Part shown: piece by piece, positions 48,762 to 59,829 of the stretch | Position numbering within the stretch: position 1 is the first letter of the stretch | Layout of the letters: every line of letters starts with the position of its first letter | From: Hofstenia miamia | Lineage: Eukaryota; Xenacoelomorpha; Acoela | Direction: 5' to 3' | Assembly (NCBI GenBank): GCA_004352715.1 | Contig: SCFE01000052.1 | Location: 351,254 to 415,253 of the forward strand | DNA length: 64,000 nt | Position numbers and translations under genes: made by a program | The notes under the pieces: generated by a model | The model's database searches: none | Seen by the model: only the letters and a program-made list of their open reading frames with translations | Told to the model about the DNA's origin: nothing

Positions 48762-49161
48762 AGCAAGGTTGGTACTTTTTATCAACATATGAAATGTTGA
48801 AACTGACATAGGGAACCTTGATATTGACATAGCAAATCATTATGACAATATGAGCAAAAATTTAGCATGAATGAGGTATGAAGATTAATAACATTAGATA
48901 TGTCATTTAAAATTTTCTCATATGTACAGTAAAATTTTTATCCAAGTTTTTTTTATGAAATCAAGTATAATATTTTATCATTTAGTCTAGATTACAACTC
49001 AATATACAACTGCTAAAGCTAAATTTTGATGTCTCTTTTGATATAATTGTAAGTATATCTCATTCATGCTAAATTTTTTGTTCATATTGTCATAATGATT
49101 TGCTATTAGGTTCCCTGTTGGTTTCAAGATTTTGTATGTTGATAAAAAGTACCAACCAGCA
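48762..49161. repeat. Long imperfect inverted repeat (about 115-bp arms)
   Basis: 48762-48882 and 49050-49161 are inverted copies. Shared words include TTGGTACTTTTTATCAACAT and ATAGCAAATCATTATGACAA (the arms contain indels). The loop is about 170 bases. Probably a fold-back or MITE-like element; the stem could form dsRNA if transcribed. Confidence 0.85.
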
Positions 49162-49888
49162 AGCAATGCTTGGATCAACTTTACACCTAGTTCATTAGCT
49201 ACCAAAATAAACTACATCTACTAAATTGTTTTAAGATGTATATGGTATGATATAATACTTAGATTACTATGTACTTACCAATATTATATGTTTATTCAAG
49301 TTCATGACTTTTGAGTTTGCTGTAACCAAGAAATTAATCAACAATGGATGGCATGGCACTAGTAAATGGAATGTACTACAGTTGATATTGCAACATTATT
49401 AAAATAAAAAAAATTGTTACAACTATAAATATGGTTACAAACAGCAAATATATTAGGGAATCATATAAATGATGAATATAAATGCTGCATTAATTACAAA
49501 CTGCAAATATATATATTTTTATATATATATATATATAAGGTCAGCAATCTGATCAAATGAATGGCAGATCAATGCATAAACTGACAAAACTTTGCAAAAA
49601 TACTCTTAAAATGTATGTTCCATAATAGTTCTTAATTTTTTTAAGTTTTAACAAAATATTTTATGTTTGAAAAACCAATAAAATTGACATTACCCTATGG
49701 TTCTCTAAATATGCAACTACATTCAAGGACTTCAAAGCAATGAGTGCTTCTTAGGACAATGAATGTAATTTTTTCTAGTTATCATATAAAATGATCAATA
49801 TATTGAGTTTTCTAAGACAATACTAATGTAAATGTAAGAGAAAAAATGGTAAGAAAATAACTTTAACATGATTCAATACCACAATATA

Positions 49889-50088
49889 AAAAAATAGTCA
49901 ACAGTAATGTATTTTGTTATTGGTGTAATTTCCATTAAATAAACTTTCTTTGGTTGAAATTGTGCTTTAGTTGCATCAACTAATTCTAATACTTCAGTTT
50001 TGAATTTTGTTACAATATCTTCACTTTCTGTAGACAATACATCAACTAAACCAGTATTTTTCACTACTTGATTGATATACTGCCTTGG
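49889..50088 (-). other. Exon-like open segment, unidentified
   Basis: A minus-strand open stretch with protein-like composition (YINQVVKNTGLVDVLSTE, then VTKFKTEVLELVDATK) in CpG-free DNA. Splice sites are weak. May belong to the same transcription unit as the segment at 51.4-51.7 kb. Confidence 0.3.
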
Positions 50089-50405
50089 GTATTTTCAGAG
50101 ACTACTAGAATATGCATGGACTAGAAATCAAGAATTCTGTGTGGCAAATTTAGGCATAAATGGCATATTTGCAAATATTTTAACTTTGTTATTTAAAAGT
50201 AATTTATCCATTAACATACAACAGAATTTCCAGAAAAGTATGAAATACAAATATTAAAGTAAAACCTAAAAATATAACTGTTATAAATGAATTGCAAAAT
50301 ACTAAAATTTATTCAAACTAGCCTAGTATGAAGTGGTGCATGTAGAGTAATGAGGAAAATTTTCACTGATTTTCCTCTAAAGACTTTTAACAGGTACACA
50401 ATTAT

Positions 50406-51412
50406 CAGTGTTATATTAATCATAAGGCAATCAAGGCATATGCCTTAAGGCCAGCCAAAAATGCATATTGTGATCTGCAATGCCTTTCTGGGTGTTAAAT
50501 ATTTTCCCATCCTTGTTGCCAGATAGTGCTAAAGTATTTCTGAAATTATTGTTTAGTTAATTCATTTCTTTATTTGTTTTATAATTTTTTTATTCTTCAT
50601 TGTCATTGCAGAAACTATATCTAAGACTTATGTTGCAATTCTGTTCCACAGATTAATGTTAAGTTATGTTAAAACATAAAGGTGGTTGGGAGGAAGCAAA
50701 GGAATTAGAGAAGAAAAGTCATCATGAAGAAGAAGTGCTCAAGAAGACACATAAAATCACTTCATTTTTCACTCTCATGGACAAGAAAGCTACCAATGTT
50801 GGTGCTTCTGCTACTGATAGCTCCCCATCATCATCTCAAGTGGGTAGGATTGATGCTTATTGTTTTGTGCTGCAGAGGTTTGCTGTTCTGACCAAATATG
50901 ATTCCATATCTCAGGAAGATATTAATGTTGCTGTTAAAGGATTGGTTCCTGTGTATTCAAAAGATATGTGTTCTGATCTTCCAGCAGAATTTCAACAATT
51001 TATGTGCTGGTCTAAAGAAGTTGAGTGATCAAGTACTCAGGTGATGCTTCAAATGCTGCACATTTCTAGTGTCTATCAAACATTTCCAAAGTCTGAGTTA
51101 GCAATGTGGATCTACTTGTATCTGATGGCAACCAATAGTTCAGGAGAATGATTGTTTTCACAGCTACAAGGAATTAAAGATTTAAAATGATCAACATTGA
51201 GTCAACAGTGTCTTGGTGCACTGTCACTTCTTTGCATTGAAAGTGATTTACTCATCAAGGTTAGCCTAAAAACTAATTGAAAATTTTGCAGTTGTAAAGG
51301 GTGCCAAAGTTATGCTAAATTTAAATTTTCTTCTTTTTGTCAGTAAGTCCAAGATACTTAGATTCTTCATAAAAATGTGCCCTAGGGCCAGCAAAGCCTT
51401 AATCCAGCACTG
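50406..51412 (+). mobile_element. Old hAT element of the ZMYM1-like type, internally deleted
   Basis: The left end is CAGTGTTATATTAATCATAA; the reverse complement of the right end is CAGTGCTGGATTAAGGC. The flanking 8-mers ACAATTAT and AAAATAAT agree at six of eight positions, compatible with a decayed hAT duplication. The interior keeps the first and last parts of a hAT transposase (separate entry). The element has no CpG at all, like its surroundings. Confidence 0.72.
50666..51028 (+). pseudogene. hAT transposase remnant, N-terminal and pre-dimerisation parts
   Basis: 120-codon open frame from an ATG. The first 60 residues have the start typical of ZMYM/DUF4371-type hAT proteins (KHKGGWEEAKE, then FFTLMDKK and a Ser-rich stretch). 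It then jumps to a distal segment (VYSKDMCSDLPAEFQQF). After the stop and frame changes, SELAMWIYLYLMATNSSGE and LLCIESDLL at about 51095-51250 represent the C-terminal dimerisation domain (usually 'TNCSGERSFS...IESDLL'). The catalytic centre is deleted. Confidence 0.75.
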
Positions 51413-51437
51413 AAAATAATTTACAAATCAAATTCAC

Positions 51438-51659
51438 TTAAAAACTTTTAAATATATTTTTTAAAAAATAATGAAGAAGTGAATGATAGTTTCTGCATTC
51501 CAAATCACATATATAGCCATCTTTGCAGCTTTTAAGTACATAATCTTGATTGTTACACTTGAAAAAGGCCATTTTAGGTTTTGAGTAATCAACAATTTGT
51601 TTAAAATAATGCAAATGACATATTAGGACTAATGTAGCATAATCCAAAGCATAATGCTG
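51438..51659 (-). CDS. Putative exon of an unidentified gene
   Basis: A very strong acceptor (CCTTCTCTTCTTTTAG) precedes a 73-codon phase-0 open frame with a Cys/His/Tyr-rich sequence (HYALDYATLVLICHLHYF, then CKDGYICDLECRNYH) and a stop at 51438-51440. If real it is either a last exon or continues through an internal donor. No domain recognised. Confidence 0.4.
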   Translation of the reverse strand, partial: QHYALDYATLVLICHLHYFKQIVDYSKPKMAFFKCNNQDYVLKSCKDGYICDLECRNYHSLLHYFLKNIFKSF

Positions 51660-52984
51660 CTAAAAGAAGAGAAGGATGGATGATTAGTCAAAACTAAGAT
51701 TGAGTAATTATTTATTGATTAAAAACAATTTAGATTTATGTATCATCAGTATGTTTGTAATATGAAACCAAGAAACAATATAGCAAATTTGTACTTGTCA
51801 ACAAATAATTTGACAAAACAAAGAGGGTGATAATGCCTCCATTATTTATAGCCATTTTGGCAGATGAAAAAATTTAAATTTCAAATGAAGGTACTTTTTG
51901 AATTGTACTATAAATAGAGCAGAAATCAATTTGGAAACTGTTGAAGTAAATTCTTCAAAAATCTTATCTTTAGATTTCATTTGGTTTGCTTATTACTAGA
52001 TCATGTCAAGCTAAACAGTAGATGCATTAGTAGTGGCTTGGGCATACATTGGGAGTGATTCAAGGGTCCTTGATCCAAGCCAACAGCCTGCATTTATGTT
52101 AGGGGTATGAATAGGAGTTTTTCTCCATTTAGCTGACTATCAATTCATTCATTTGCATGTATTAAATAATTGATTTTCAGAGATAAGGCTAGTTAGCCTA
52201 CTATAGGTTATATCTATATTACATTATCTTGACTAATTAGGTGACCTATAAATAGACTGATAAATAGACTGAGCATGTATTGTTATCTAAATGTAAGGTA
52301 GGAAGCTGCAAGTAACTATTTGCTTTGTTTATCTATATTAATTCAAGCCAATAGTTTTTGTAATGGCTGAAGTAATATTTATTAAGCAGCTAGTNNNNNN
52401 NNNNNNNNNNNNNNNNNNNNNNNNNNNNNNNNNNNNNNNNNNNNNNNNNNTGACCTATAAATAGACCAATAAATAGACTGAGCATGTATTGTTATCTAAA
52501 TGTAAGGTAGTAAGCTGCAGGTAACTATTTACTTCATTTACCTATATTAATTAAAGCCAATAGTTTTTAGTAATGGCTGAAGTAATATTTATTATGCTGC
52601 TACTGACCTTGCCAGGTTGTGAAGTACAAAATTACACATTACAAATTGAGTTTAAGTCAGTTACATCCAGTCTTGAGAGGTGCACTGAGTTAGGATAGGG
52701 AACACATAAGTTACTTCATTGAGCTGAGACTTGGAACTACTTGATCAACAATGGAGGCACATGAATGTGGATTGATTCAGAGATTGGAGTTGGCCAGAGA
52801 CCATAGTTAAATCACAGAGAGGAACTGAGATGACATCATACCTAAATTGTGTAGGGTCACTTGGAATTAAGACAAGTTAATGACAATGTATCTCATGTTG
52901 GAGTCAAGAATTAATATCAGTGCATCCCTACCCACATCTAACAGGAAATAATAATTTAAAGAATAATTAACTCTCTGTTGAAGC
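51660..52984. other. CpG-free spacer with a 150-bp repeat across a gap
   Basis: 52242-52394 and 52451-52603 are about 93% identical direct copies separated by N (52395-52450). Unlike the 21-N gaps, the copies are not identical, so a true tandem duplication or two haplotypes is possible. Nothing else recognised. Confidence 0.6.
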
Positions 52985-53830
52985 CTGGTAGTGGATGTTA
53001 CATAAGGAGCTAAGGAAGATAAAAACTGAGAGTGAAGGAAAGACAACATACCAGAGTAGGATGGAATAAGAGAAACAAACAAAATATAGGCAGAAGGTGA
53101 TGAATGGAGAATACTGGAAGCATTGATAATGGCAACACAGGAGCAAGCAATAAGAACAAACAGGATTAAGAAGCATATAGACAGAAGAGTAGAAGTAAGT
53201 GATAAGTGTAGGCTATGTAAGAAAGAGGCGGAGACAGTAGATCATCTGATAGCAGGGTGTGAGAAGTTGGCAGAGAATGACTATAAGTTTAGGCATGACA
53301 AGATGGGAAGAATGGTACATTGGAGCTTGAGCAAGCAGCATGGGTTAGAAGCAGGATTCAAGTGGTATGAGCACAAGCCACAGGGCGTAATAGAAAATGA
53401 GAAGGTTAAGATACTGTGGAACTTCAACATGCAGACAAGCAAGGTGATAGAAGCACGGAGACCAGACATAGCAGTGGTAGATGAAGAGAAAAGATTGGGA
53501 ACAGTGATCGACATAGCAGTACTAAAGGACAGAAATGTAGAAAGCATGGAGAAAGAGAAGATAGACTAGTACAGGGATTTGGCAGACGAAATAGAAAGGC
53601 TGTGGAAGTTAAAGTAATAAGAGCACTAGGAGCAGCGAGTAAGCAGCATAAGAGATTCTTGGAGGAGTTGGGATTACCAAAGTGGGGAGGAGCAGTAGCA
53701 CAGAAGGCAGCATTGTTAGGAACAGCTAGAGTCCTGAGGAAAGCTCTCAGACTCCCTGGGAACTGGTGAGTTCCCCGAGCTGAGAGGGATACCAGCATGA
53801 AACTGTGAGAAGCAAGGACAATAACAATAT
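52985..53830 (+). mobile_element. 3' end of an R2/R4-like LINE (copy 1)
   Basis: 5'-truncated copy carrying the C-terminal zinc knuckle and restriction-like endonuclease (separate entry). It ends GAGTTCCCCGAGCTGAGAG... followed by an (ATAACAAT)-type tail at about 53815-53850. Aligns over its length with copy 2 at 54055-55025, but lacks about 75 bp present in copy 2 near 54300-54375. Confidence 0.8.
53123..53569 (+). pseudogene. LINE CCHC knuckle and PD-D restriction-like endonuclease (copy 1)
   Basis: 148-codon open frame. CRLCKKEAETVDHLIAGC gives a C-x2-C-x8-H-x4-C finger at about residues 31-48. EHKPQGVIENEKVKILW follows, then RRPDIAVVDEEKRLG and TVIDIAV, the PD...D pattern of the restriction-like endonuclease that lies after RT in R2/R4/NeSL-type elements. 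The family's next block (YRDLADEIERLWKLK) follows in frame after a stop, and RVLRKALRLPG after a shift. No RT is present. Confidence 0.8.
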
Positions 53831-53861
53831 CACAATAATTACAATAATATTTTATATTTCT

Positions 53862-54050
53862 TAAAATCCTCTGTTCATAAAATCAGTGTACAAATAAAGT
53901 TTAAAATACTTAAAAATATTAAAATAGAATTTTCTGCTCTTGGAATTAATCTATGTTGTTGGATTGATTGCAGTCTTTGGTAACATAAATAGGTGATATT
54001 TGTGGTTTCAAATGCATTTTTACATTTCCTTAATTCATTGCATTGGTCAA
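53862..54050. repeat. Duplicated 190-bp segment X, copy 1
   Basis: About 93% identical to 55070-55258 (offset 1208). On the minus strand both copies keep a shared open frame with DQCNELRKCKN and YLCYQRLQSIQQH phrases. It is either a duplicated exon or the tail of the LINE. Confidence 0.8.
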
Positions 54051-54054
54051 CTTA

Positions 54055-55025
54055 AATGGATGTGGATAGGCTGTACATGGCAAGGCATAAGGGAGGGAAA
54101 GGGCTGCTAAGTGTGGAGGAAACTGTAGAAGCAGAAGCACTAGGGCTAAAGGAATATGTAGAAGCACAACCTAGAGGGCCAATACTGGAGGTCACTAAGG
54201 AAGATAAGAACTGAGAGTGAAGGAAAGAAGGTATACCAGAGTAGGATGGAATCAGAGAGACAAACAAGGTATAGGCAGAAGGCAATGCATGGAGAATACT
54301 GAAGGAACATAGAAACATGTGACAGAGAAGAAAGCAGGAAGGCAGGACTAAAAAGAGAAACACAAGCACTGATAATGGCAGCACAGGAGCAAGCAATAAG
54401 AACAAACTGGGTGAAGAAGCATATCGACAGAAGAGTAGAAGTGATAAGTGTAGGCTATGTAAGAAAGAGGAGGAGACAGTAGATCATCTGATAGCTAGGT
54501 GTGAGAAGTTGTTGCAGAATGAGCATAAGTTTAGGCAGACCAGGTGGGAAGAATGGTACAGTGGAGCTTGAGCAGGCAGCATGGGTTAGAAGCAGGAGAC
54601 AAGTGGTATGAGCACAAGCCACAGGGCGTAATAGAAAATGAGAAGGTTAAGATACTGTGGAACTTCAACATACAGACAAGCAAGCGTATAGAAGCATGGA
54701 GGCCAGACATAGCAATAGTAGATGAAGAAAAAAGATTAGGAACAGTGATAGACATGGCAGTACTAAATGACAGAAATGTAGAAGGCATGGAGAAAGAGAA
54801 GATAGACTAATACAGGGATTTGGCAGAGGAAATAGAAAGGCTGCGGAAGTTAAAGTAGTAGGAGCACTAGGAGCAGCGAGTAAGAAGCATAAGAGATACT
54901 TGGAGGAGTTAAGGCAGCATTGTTAGGAACAGCAAGAGTCCTGAGGAAAGCTCTCAGACTCCCTGAGACGGGGTGAGTTGCCCGAGCTGAGAGAGATACC
55001 AACATGAAGTTGTGAGAAGTATGAA
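54055..55025 (+). mobile_element. 3' end of the same LINE (copy 2), more decayed
   Basis: Begins with DRLYMARHKGGKGLLSVEET and GLKEYVE phrases (the conserved 'RLYLPRxxGGRGL' block upstream of the finger), then CRLCKKEEETVDHL. The endonuclease frame reopens at 54544-54810 with RPDIAIVDEEKRLG. Several frameshifts. The tail is an (AAT)n-like run at about 55022-55048. Confidence 0.78.
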
Positions 55026-55069
55026 TAATAATTATTATAATAATAATTACCATACTATTTTTTATTTCT

Positions 55070-55258
55070 TAAAATCCTCTGTACATAAAATCAATGTACA
55101 AATTTAGTTTAAAATACTTAAAAAAATTAAAATAGAATTTTCTGCTCCTGGAATTAATTTATGTTGTTGGATTGATTGCAGTCTTTGGTAACATAAATAG
55201 ATGATATTTGTGGTTTCAGATTCATTTTTACATTTCCTTAATTCATTGCATTGGTCAA
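55070..55258. repeat. Duplicated 190-bp segment X, copy 2
   Basis: See 53862-54050. The order LINE1-X1-LINE2-X2 indicates a tandem duplication of a LINE-plus-X unit of about 1.2 kb. Confidence 0.8.
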
Positions 55259-55259
55259 T

Positions 55260-56431
55260 ACAAATATTAGTAAAAGAGTACTTCAAATTTTTCTTCTTAA
55301 AAATATGCTTTCATTTAGAACAAATTCAAAAGTGCATTTTGTTGGTATTTTTTTGTCTTCAATTTAAAAAATATTCTTAGAACTATTAGTTTTTGCAAGC
55401 ATTCCAATGAAAAGCAATAATTGTCGCCTCTGATTGTAACTTGCTTTCTTTTTTCATAGATGGCATTGCTGCTCTAAATGAAAATTCTCTAATTGAGAGG
55501 TTTTTATGATGATGTTGACTATAAATATTCTCTCTTAGACCCATTAATAATCTCATGCACAAGCAATGAATAGGAGGCTACATTTGGAAGTTATGGATTG
55601 AATTGTCTAAATATTGACTGCAAGGCCTGAGCAATACCATATTCAGGTTATGTTATCAATTTTGTTCAAGTTTTTTAGAAATTTCCTTTATGTCTTCTGC
55701 TATACTTTAAATGACTTCAACAAAATATTTATAAATTTATATATTTGGAACAACAGTCACTCATTACATAAAATTTTATGAAAAACATTATTTTTAATTA
55801 CATATTTTATATAATGAACTTTTCAATAGAAAATAAAAGCATCATCATCCAAATATATACATCATTTCTGTTTTTCTATGTGATTTATTTCATACATTAC
55901 TATAGATACTTAGTGTTTTATGCAAAGCTGTACACATTACTGCTAAAGCACTGTATTGCACTATTCATTTACTTTTTGTAACTTCCATTTGAAATATGCA
56001 CAACACCCAACTTCAAACTAAATTGTAAACTTGATAATAAACTGTTTCAAGTAATCTGACAATTAACTGGCATGGTTTGTTTATGTAGACTTGTTCAGGG
56101 TTATTTTAATTAATAACTTCTGAGATCTATGAGTATACAGCTATGATTATCTAAGAATTCTATTAGTATGCAACTATGTATACATTGATCAATTTATGAT
56201 TGATTTTGTAGTGTATTTTTTTTAATAACTCAAAGAGACCTGGACACAGATTAAACGATTTGTATGTGCCTCCACTATTTCTTTTAATTTTTGGAATTCT
56301 GCATTTATTGATTTTGCATGGATCTGTTCTACACAAGTTTATTAATGCGTATATGATGTCGACTTAAACCCAATTGGGAAATAATTCCAAATACATTTCA
56401 GAATATATTTGCTTGCAATTAATTTGTAATT
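55260..56431. other. Intergenic, CpG-poor, nothing recognised
   Basis: One CpG at 55426, then none seen until 56256, after which frequency returns to normal. Confidence 0.6.
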
Positions 56432-56636
56432 TTACACCATGCATTCATTTGTGTTCTCTCTGCTTTGAATTGGTGTTACTACCAAAATTCCACTCGTCGC
56501 AATTTCTTGGAATTTAATTAAAATAGAAATGAAACAGCCGCAAATCATAAGAGGGATTGCTCCAATGAAATAACTATAAGACATTGCAGACGAAGTCTTT
56601 GATGAACACAAGTCTGTGTATTTGAACCACTTCCTC
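56432..56636 (-). CDS. Probable last exon with a transmembrane helix
   Basis: The acceptor TCAATATTTTAG|GAGGAAG in phase 2 opens a 68-codon stretch ending in a stop. The peptide starts basic/aromatic (RKWFKYTD), has one hydrophobic helix (YFIGAIPLMICGCFISIL) and a polar tail (IQSRENTNEC). This suggests the C-terminus of a membrane protein whose other exons lie at higher coordinates, possibly in or beyond the 1000-N gap. Family not recognised. Confidence 0.42.
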
Positions 56637-56639
56637 CTA

Positions 56640-57119
56640 AAATATTGAAAATATAATTCAAGACGCAAACAGTGTATACTGTTGGATAATTAAGGAAACA
56701 AATGTAAAACTGTTATTTGAACACAACTACTAATTTCTAAAAATACAATTAAAAAATATATAGGACGTACCAGGGCTTTTTAAGTCGAGTTTGAATTACT
56801 CCTTCCGAGTTTAAGTTCGATTGTTTTTAAAGAAAATTCCGAGTTCGACTGAGTTTCTGTTAATTCCGAATTTTTCAGAGTAAAAGGTATTTTTTTGCAA
56901 TAATTGCAAGCTTCATAAGCTAAAAAATAGCTAGTTGTGATTTATAAAGAAACTGAAATTTAAAATTGTCCATTGGCATAATTAAACATCTCAACAAAAG
57001 CTGCTAATACTAAACTTAATGCGTCAATAATAACACGAAGTACAAAAACAATAAAACACAACAACGAAAATATGGATGAAGAATTGACAGTTTACCCAGT
57101 TTATTGCTAATTATTTTAA
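56640..57119. other. Spacer, nothing recognised
   Basis: Short repeats of GAGTT/TCGAG words at 56780-56860. No ends or genes recognised. Confidence 0.5.
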
Positions 57120-57411
57120 CTAATGATATTTTTTGAAACACTGCAATCCTTTTCATGACGTAGAACCAATTTTAGGGTTATGTTGCTTACGGAGGTAGTA
57201 ATTGATTTGACTTTTAAATTTCCTGCGACTTTTGATTCGCTTTATTTCAATTGGTAAGTTATTCCATAGTTCAATTGTTGAGATAAAAATGAATTTTTAA
57301 GAAAATGTTTTTTAAACTTCACTTTTCTGAATTTAGAAGTCCTCGAATGATAAGTTGAACACGCATATAGGGGAAATTGCAGTTTACTATAAGGTGCGAA
57401 ATATCATGCAT
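57120..57411 (-). pseudogene. LINE 3' end (copy E, distal part)
   Basis: Minus-strand broken frames give HDISHLIVNCNFPYMR, then KVKFKKHFLKNSF and, after a shift, ELWNNLPIEIKR and FKSQINYYLRK, the CR1-like C-terminus. It is separated from its RT portion (58619-58741) by the Tc1 element. Confidence 0.7.
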
Positions 57412-58616
57412 ATGTGACTTAAATAGTTGTATGTCCGCTATTATTGGTCAAACACACAACAATGCGATTTGACATTGACTCAACCAGCTTTTCACAATAA
57501 TCATCAGTAAACTCTGTGCAACATACCACTTTAATTTGCTCCTTCTGATCGTCAAGTGATGTGCATTGGCGCTTCCTCAGACAGTTTTTGATGTGATGCC
57601 AGCAATTTTCTATGAAGTTGAGGTCTGGGGAGTTTCCCGGCCAGTTCTCAAGCAGCGGAAAGTCTTGTGATGCAATCCATTGTTTCACAACTTTGGCGCT
57701 GTGGCAAGGAGCACCATCTTGTTGTAGTACAGATGTTCCGCGAAGCTGCATAAAAATGGTAACTTTCTCCTGAATTATTTTGAGGTAGGCCTTGGCTGTG
57801 ACTGTCTCGTTGTGAGGAACAATGTGCACACCAGCATGCCCATTGGCAGTTATAGCAACCCAAATCATCACAGAAGGTGATGAGCGGACAGTTTGTTGCG
57901 TGTAACATGTGTTAAATCTTTGGTTTCTTGGTCGTCAAACGTGTGGCTGGNGTAAACTTGGAAATCGTGGATTTGTCACTACACATTACTTGATGCCACA
58001 TCTCAGGGGTGTAGTGTTGGTATTGCCTGCAGAAGCGCAACCGGTCTCGAATTTTCTTTGAAGACAATCGGGGTTTGCACGATTGAAGGTCAAAGGTAGT
58101 ATTCAATCGACGCCTAATGGTGCGTGTTGATACATTCTGCATACCGCACCCACATTTGCTTTGACTTCAGAAGATGAAGAGAATGTTTAGTTAACAATGT
58201 AAAGGTGAATGAGACAGTCAGTCTGAGGGGTTGTCACTTTTGGTCCTCCAGACAGCTTGCGAAATGAAAAATGTGGCAGTTGCTGATAGCAAGTAACAGT
58301 TCTGGATACCGAAGATACTGGCACGCCCATTCTAACAGCTATAGCGCGATAATTGTACCCCTCCTCGTACAAGATATGAACTTGAGCACGCTTTGTTGGT
58401 GAAATTTCACTACCACGGACCATATTTCAAACTATAATGATAGTGCTTTTTCAGTGAAAATGTATTGTGTGTAAATCTAAAGTTGTGTTAATTTGATTGG
58501 CTAAATGAATCTGGTGTAAATTCTAAGAAAAAATTGGGAATTCCAGGAATTTTCCAGGAAATAGCATAAAAAACGCTTTAGACAGGTTACTGTTCGCAAA
58601 CTTTTCGCCAGCACTG
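57412..58616 (-). mobile_element. Tc1-like DNA transposon inserted in LINE copy E
   Basis: The right terminus (reverse strand) reads CAGTGCTGGCGAAAAGTTTG and abuts TA at 58617-58618, directly after the LINE codons for YADDTC. The left terminus is missing, and a piece of LINE is lost with it, so one end was removed by a deletion. The transposase reads on the minus strand. Confidence 0.85.
57419..58423 (-). pseudogene. Tc1-like transposase, disrupted
   Basis: The N-terminus (58423-58187) has a paired-like HTH (MVRGSEISPTKRAQVHILYE, RAIAVRMGVPVSSVSRT). After shifts the middle has VMCSDKSTISKF with the first catalytic Asp. The last 150 codons (57871-57419) have MIWVAITANG, QDGAPCHSA with the second Asp, and SPDLNFIENCW with the catalytic Glu: the DD34E arrangement of Tc1. 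Several stops, frameshifts and one N at 57952 break it. The C-terminal 150-codon frame is intact. Confidence 0.9.
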
Positions 58617-58618
58617 TA

Positions 58619-58741
58619 CATGTGTCGTCAGCATACTGCACTATTCCACAAATATTGCTTAAATTGCTATTTAAATCATTCACATACAACGAGAAAAATA
58701 GAGGCCCTAAAATAGTACCTTGAGGAACACCTTTGTAAGTC
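58619..58741 (-). pseudogene. LINE RT core (copy E, proximal part)
   Basis: The minus-strand frame reads YKGVPQGTILGPLFFSLYVN and VQYADDTC, the palm motifs of a non-LTR RT. It is cut by the Tc1 insertion after the catalytic YADD and by the N gap upstream. Confidence 0.85.
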
Positions 58742-59741
58742 NNNNNNNNNNNNNNNNNNNNNNNNNNNNNNNNNNNNNNNNNNNNNNNNNNNNNNNNNNN
58801 NNNNNNNNNNNNNNNNNNNNNNNNNNNNNNNNNNNNNNNNNNNNNNNNNNNNNNNNNNNNNNNNNNNNNNNNNNNNNNNNNNNNNNNNNNNNNNNNNNNN
58901 NNNNNNNNNNNNNNNNNNNNNNNNNNNNNNNNNNNNNNNNNNNNNNNNNNNNNNNNNNNNNNNNNNNNNNNNNNNNNNNNNNNNNNNNNNNNNNNNNNNN
59001 NNNNNNNNNNNNNNNNNNNNNNNNNNNNNNNNNNNNNNNNNNNNNNNNNNNNNNNNNNNNNNNNNNNNNNNNNNNNNNNNNNNNNNNNNNNNNNNNNNNN
59101 NNNNNNNNNNNNNNNNNNNNNNNNNNNNNNNNNNNNNNNNNNNNNNNNNNNNNNNNNNNNNNNNNNNNNNNNNNNNNNNNNNNNNNNNNNNNNNNNNNNN
59201 NNNNNNNNNNNNNNNNNNNNNNNNNNNNNNNNNNNNNNNNNNNNNNNNNNNNNNNNNNNNNNNNNNNNNNNNNNNNNNNNNNNNNNNNNNNNNNNNNNNN
59301 NNNNNNNNNNNNNNNNNNNNNNNNNNNNNNNNNNNNNNNNNNNNNNNNNNNNNNNNNNNNNNNNNNNNNNNNNNNNNNNNNNNNNNNNNNNNNNNNNNNN
59401 NNNNNNNNNNNNNNNNNNNNNNNNNNNNNNNNNNNNNNNNNNNNNNNNNNNNNNNNNNNNNNNNNNNNNNNNNNNNNNNNNNNNNNNNNNNNNNNNNNNN
59501 NNNNNNNNNNNNNNNNNNNNNNNNNNNNNNNNNNNNNNNNNNNNNNNNNNNNNNNNNNNNNNNNNNNNNNNNNNNNNNNNNNNNNNNNNNNNNNNNNNNN
59601 NNNNNNNNNNNNNNNNNNNNNNNNNNNNNNNNNNNNNNNNNNNNNNNNNNNNNNNNNNNNNNNNNNNNNNNNNNNNNNNNNNNNNNNNNNNNNNNNNNNN
59701 NNNNNNNNNNNNNNNNNNNNNNNNNNNNNNNNNNNNNNNNN
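58742..59741. other. 1000-N assembly gap
   Basis: Exactly 1000 N, probably an arbitrary scaffold gap. Open frames through it are artefacts. Confidence 0.97.
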
Positions 59742-59829
59742 GCTGGAGAGACATAAATGAATATTCAATTACAGAGAAATAAGAGTGGGCCAGGTGATAG
59801 GTGAAACACATAAGATAATTTCAACAATG

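Larger units (their letters stand above)
47129..53227. other. CpG-free block (about 6.1 kb)
   Basis: Reading every line from the CG at 47128 to the CG at 53228, I found no CG dinucleotide, while TG and CA are frequent. Flanking sequence on the left has ordinary CpG frequency. The depletion continues to about 56256 except for CpGs inside the two LINE copies and one at 55426. Consistent with long-term germline CpG methylation and decay, or with sequence from a different source. See findings. Confidence 0.85.
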
